A DNA stretch of 64,000 nt from Palsa-1400 sp036501625 (GTDB lineage: Bacteria > Verrucomicrobiota > Verrucomicrobiia > Limisphaerales > Palsa-1400). The position numbers and the translations under genes are program-made. How positions within the stretch are numbered: the first letter of the stretch is position 1; the number at the start of each line of letters is the position of its first letter. The stretch is taken from positions 1 to 64,000 of the forward strand of contig DASXZY010000018.1 in NCBI GenBank assembly GCA_036501625.1, given 5' to 3'. Below, piece by piece: positions 63,983-64,000 of this stretch. The notes under the pieces are model-generated. The model saw only the letters and a list, made by a program, of their open reading frames with translations. It did not search any database and was not told the DNA's origin.

Positions 63983-64000
63983 AATTTGTTCCTTTCCTTT

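Overview
The window is GC-rich (about 60%) bacterial DNA that looks like a soil or sediment member of the Verrucomicrobiota, probably near Pedosphaera/Limisphaerales. The call rests on gene content rather than any rRNA: two secreted proteins end in VPDSG-CTERM-type sorting tails, one lipoprotein matches the exosortase-associated TIGR04073 family, prepilin-like FTLIELL proteins are common, and many exported proteins carry Tat or Sec signals (S9, M13, M28 and S8 peptidases, ThuA, sugar isomerase, GH3). No tRNA, rRNA, transposase or phage gene was seen.

Layout. 1-391: end of a CRISPR array (36-nt repeats, 30-nt spacers) cut by the window edge, with no cas gene in view. 869-9032: secreted enzymes, including an internally deleted S9 hydrolase, a HExxH protein coupled to DoxX, a YVTN-propeller/phosphoesterase fusion, an M13 peptidase and a Tat-exported aldo/keto reductase. 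9032-21634: recQ, a VPDSG-CTERM protein, a nucleoside-salvage cassette (cdd, deoA, nupC), ThuA plus sugar isomerase, M28 peptidase, a pseudopilin-like protein, MoeB-rhodanese and purine nucleoside phosphorylase. 21641-27849: a 1796-residue subtilase and a second VPDSG-CTERM protein. 28193-32930: a minus-strand proteostasis operon hsp20-lon-LolA-like-TPR. 33001-41716: small membrane protein, GH3 glycosidase, serine hydrolase, HEAT-like membrane protein, HtrA-like protease, HDOD regulator. 41866-47369: aroG-pilT (overlapping), TIGR04073 lipoprotein, ispE, sufT-galM.

47486-63982: the most interesting region. A plus-strand NtrB/NtrC-type pair converges on a long minus-strand operon (63982 down to 50277, continuing beyond the right edge) encoding a type II secretion/type IV pilus-like machine: gspG, a second degenerate gspG, gspH, I, J, K, a GspL (PilM-PilN-like) protein, a GspM-GspC-like fusion, a secretin split into two separately exported polypeptides, then a PilS/PilR-like kinase and sigma-54 activator, then two tandem paralogous secreted proteins. 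Glycine-rich tracts recur in both secretin halves, GspK and the downstream paralogs. GspE and GspF are not in view and would be expected to the right.

How the genes fit together: nupC imports nucleosides that cdd, deoA and the purine phosphorylase break down; the secreted hydrolases and the secretion operon fit a polymer-degrading life style; hsp20 and lon are co-transcribed with two envelope proteins, suggesting an envelope-stress link. These functional links are inference from neighbourhood and family.
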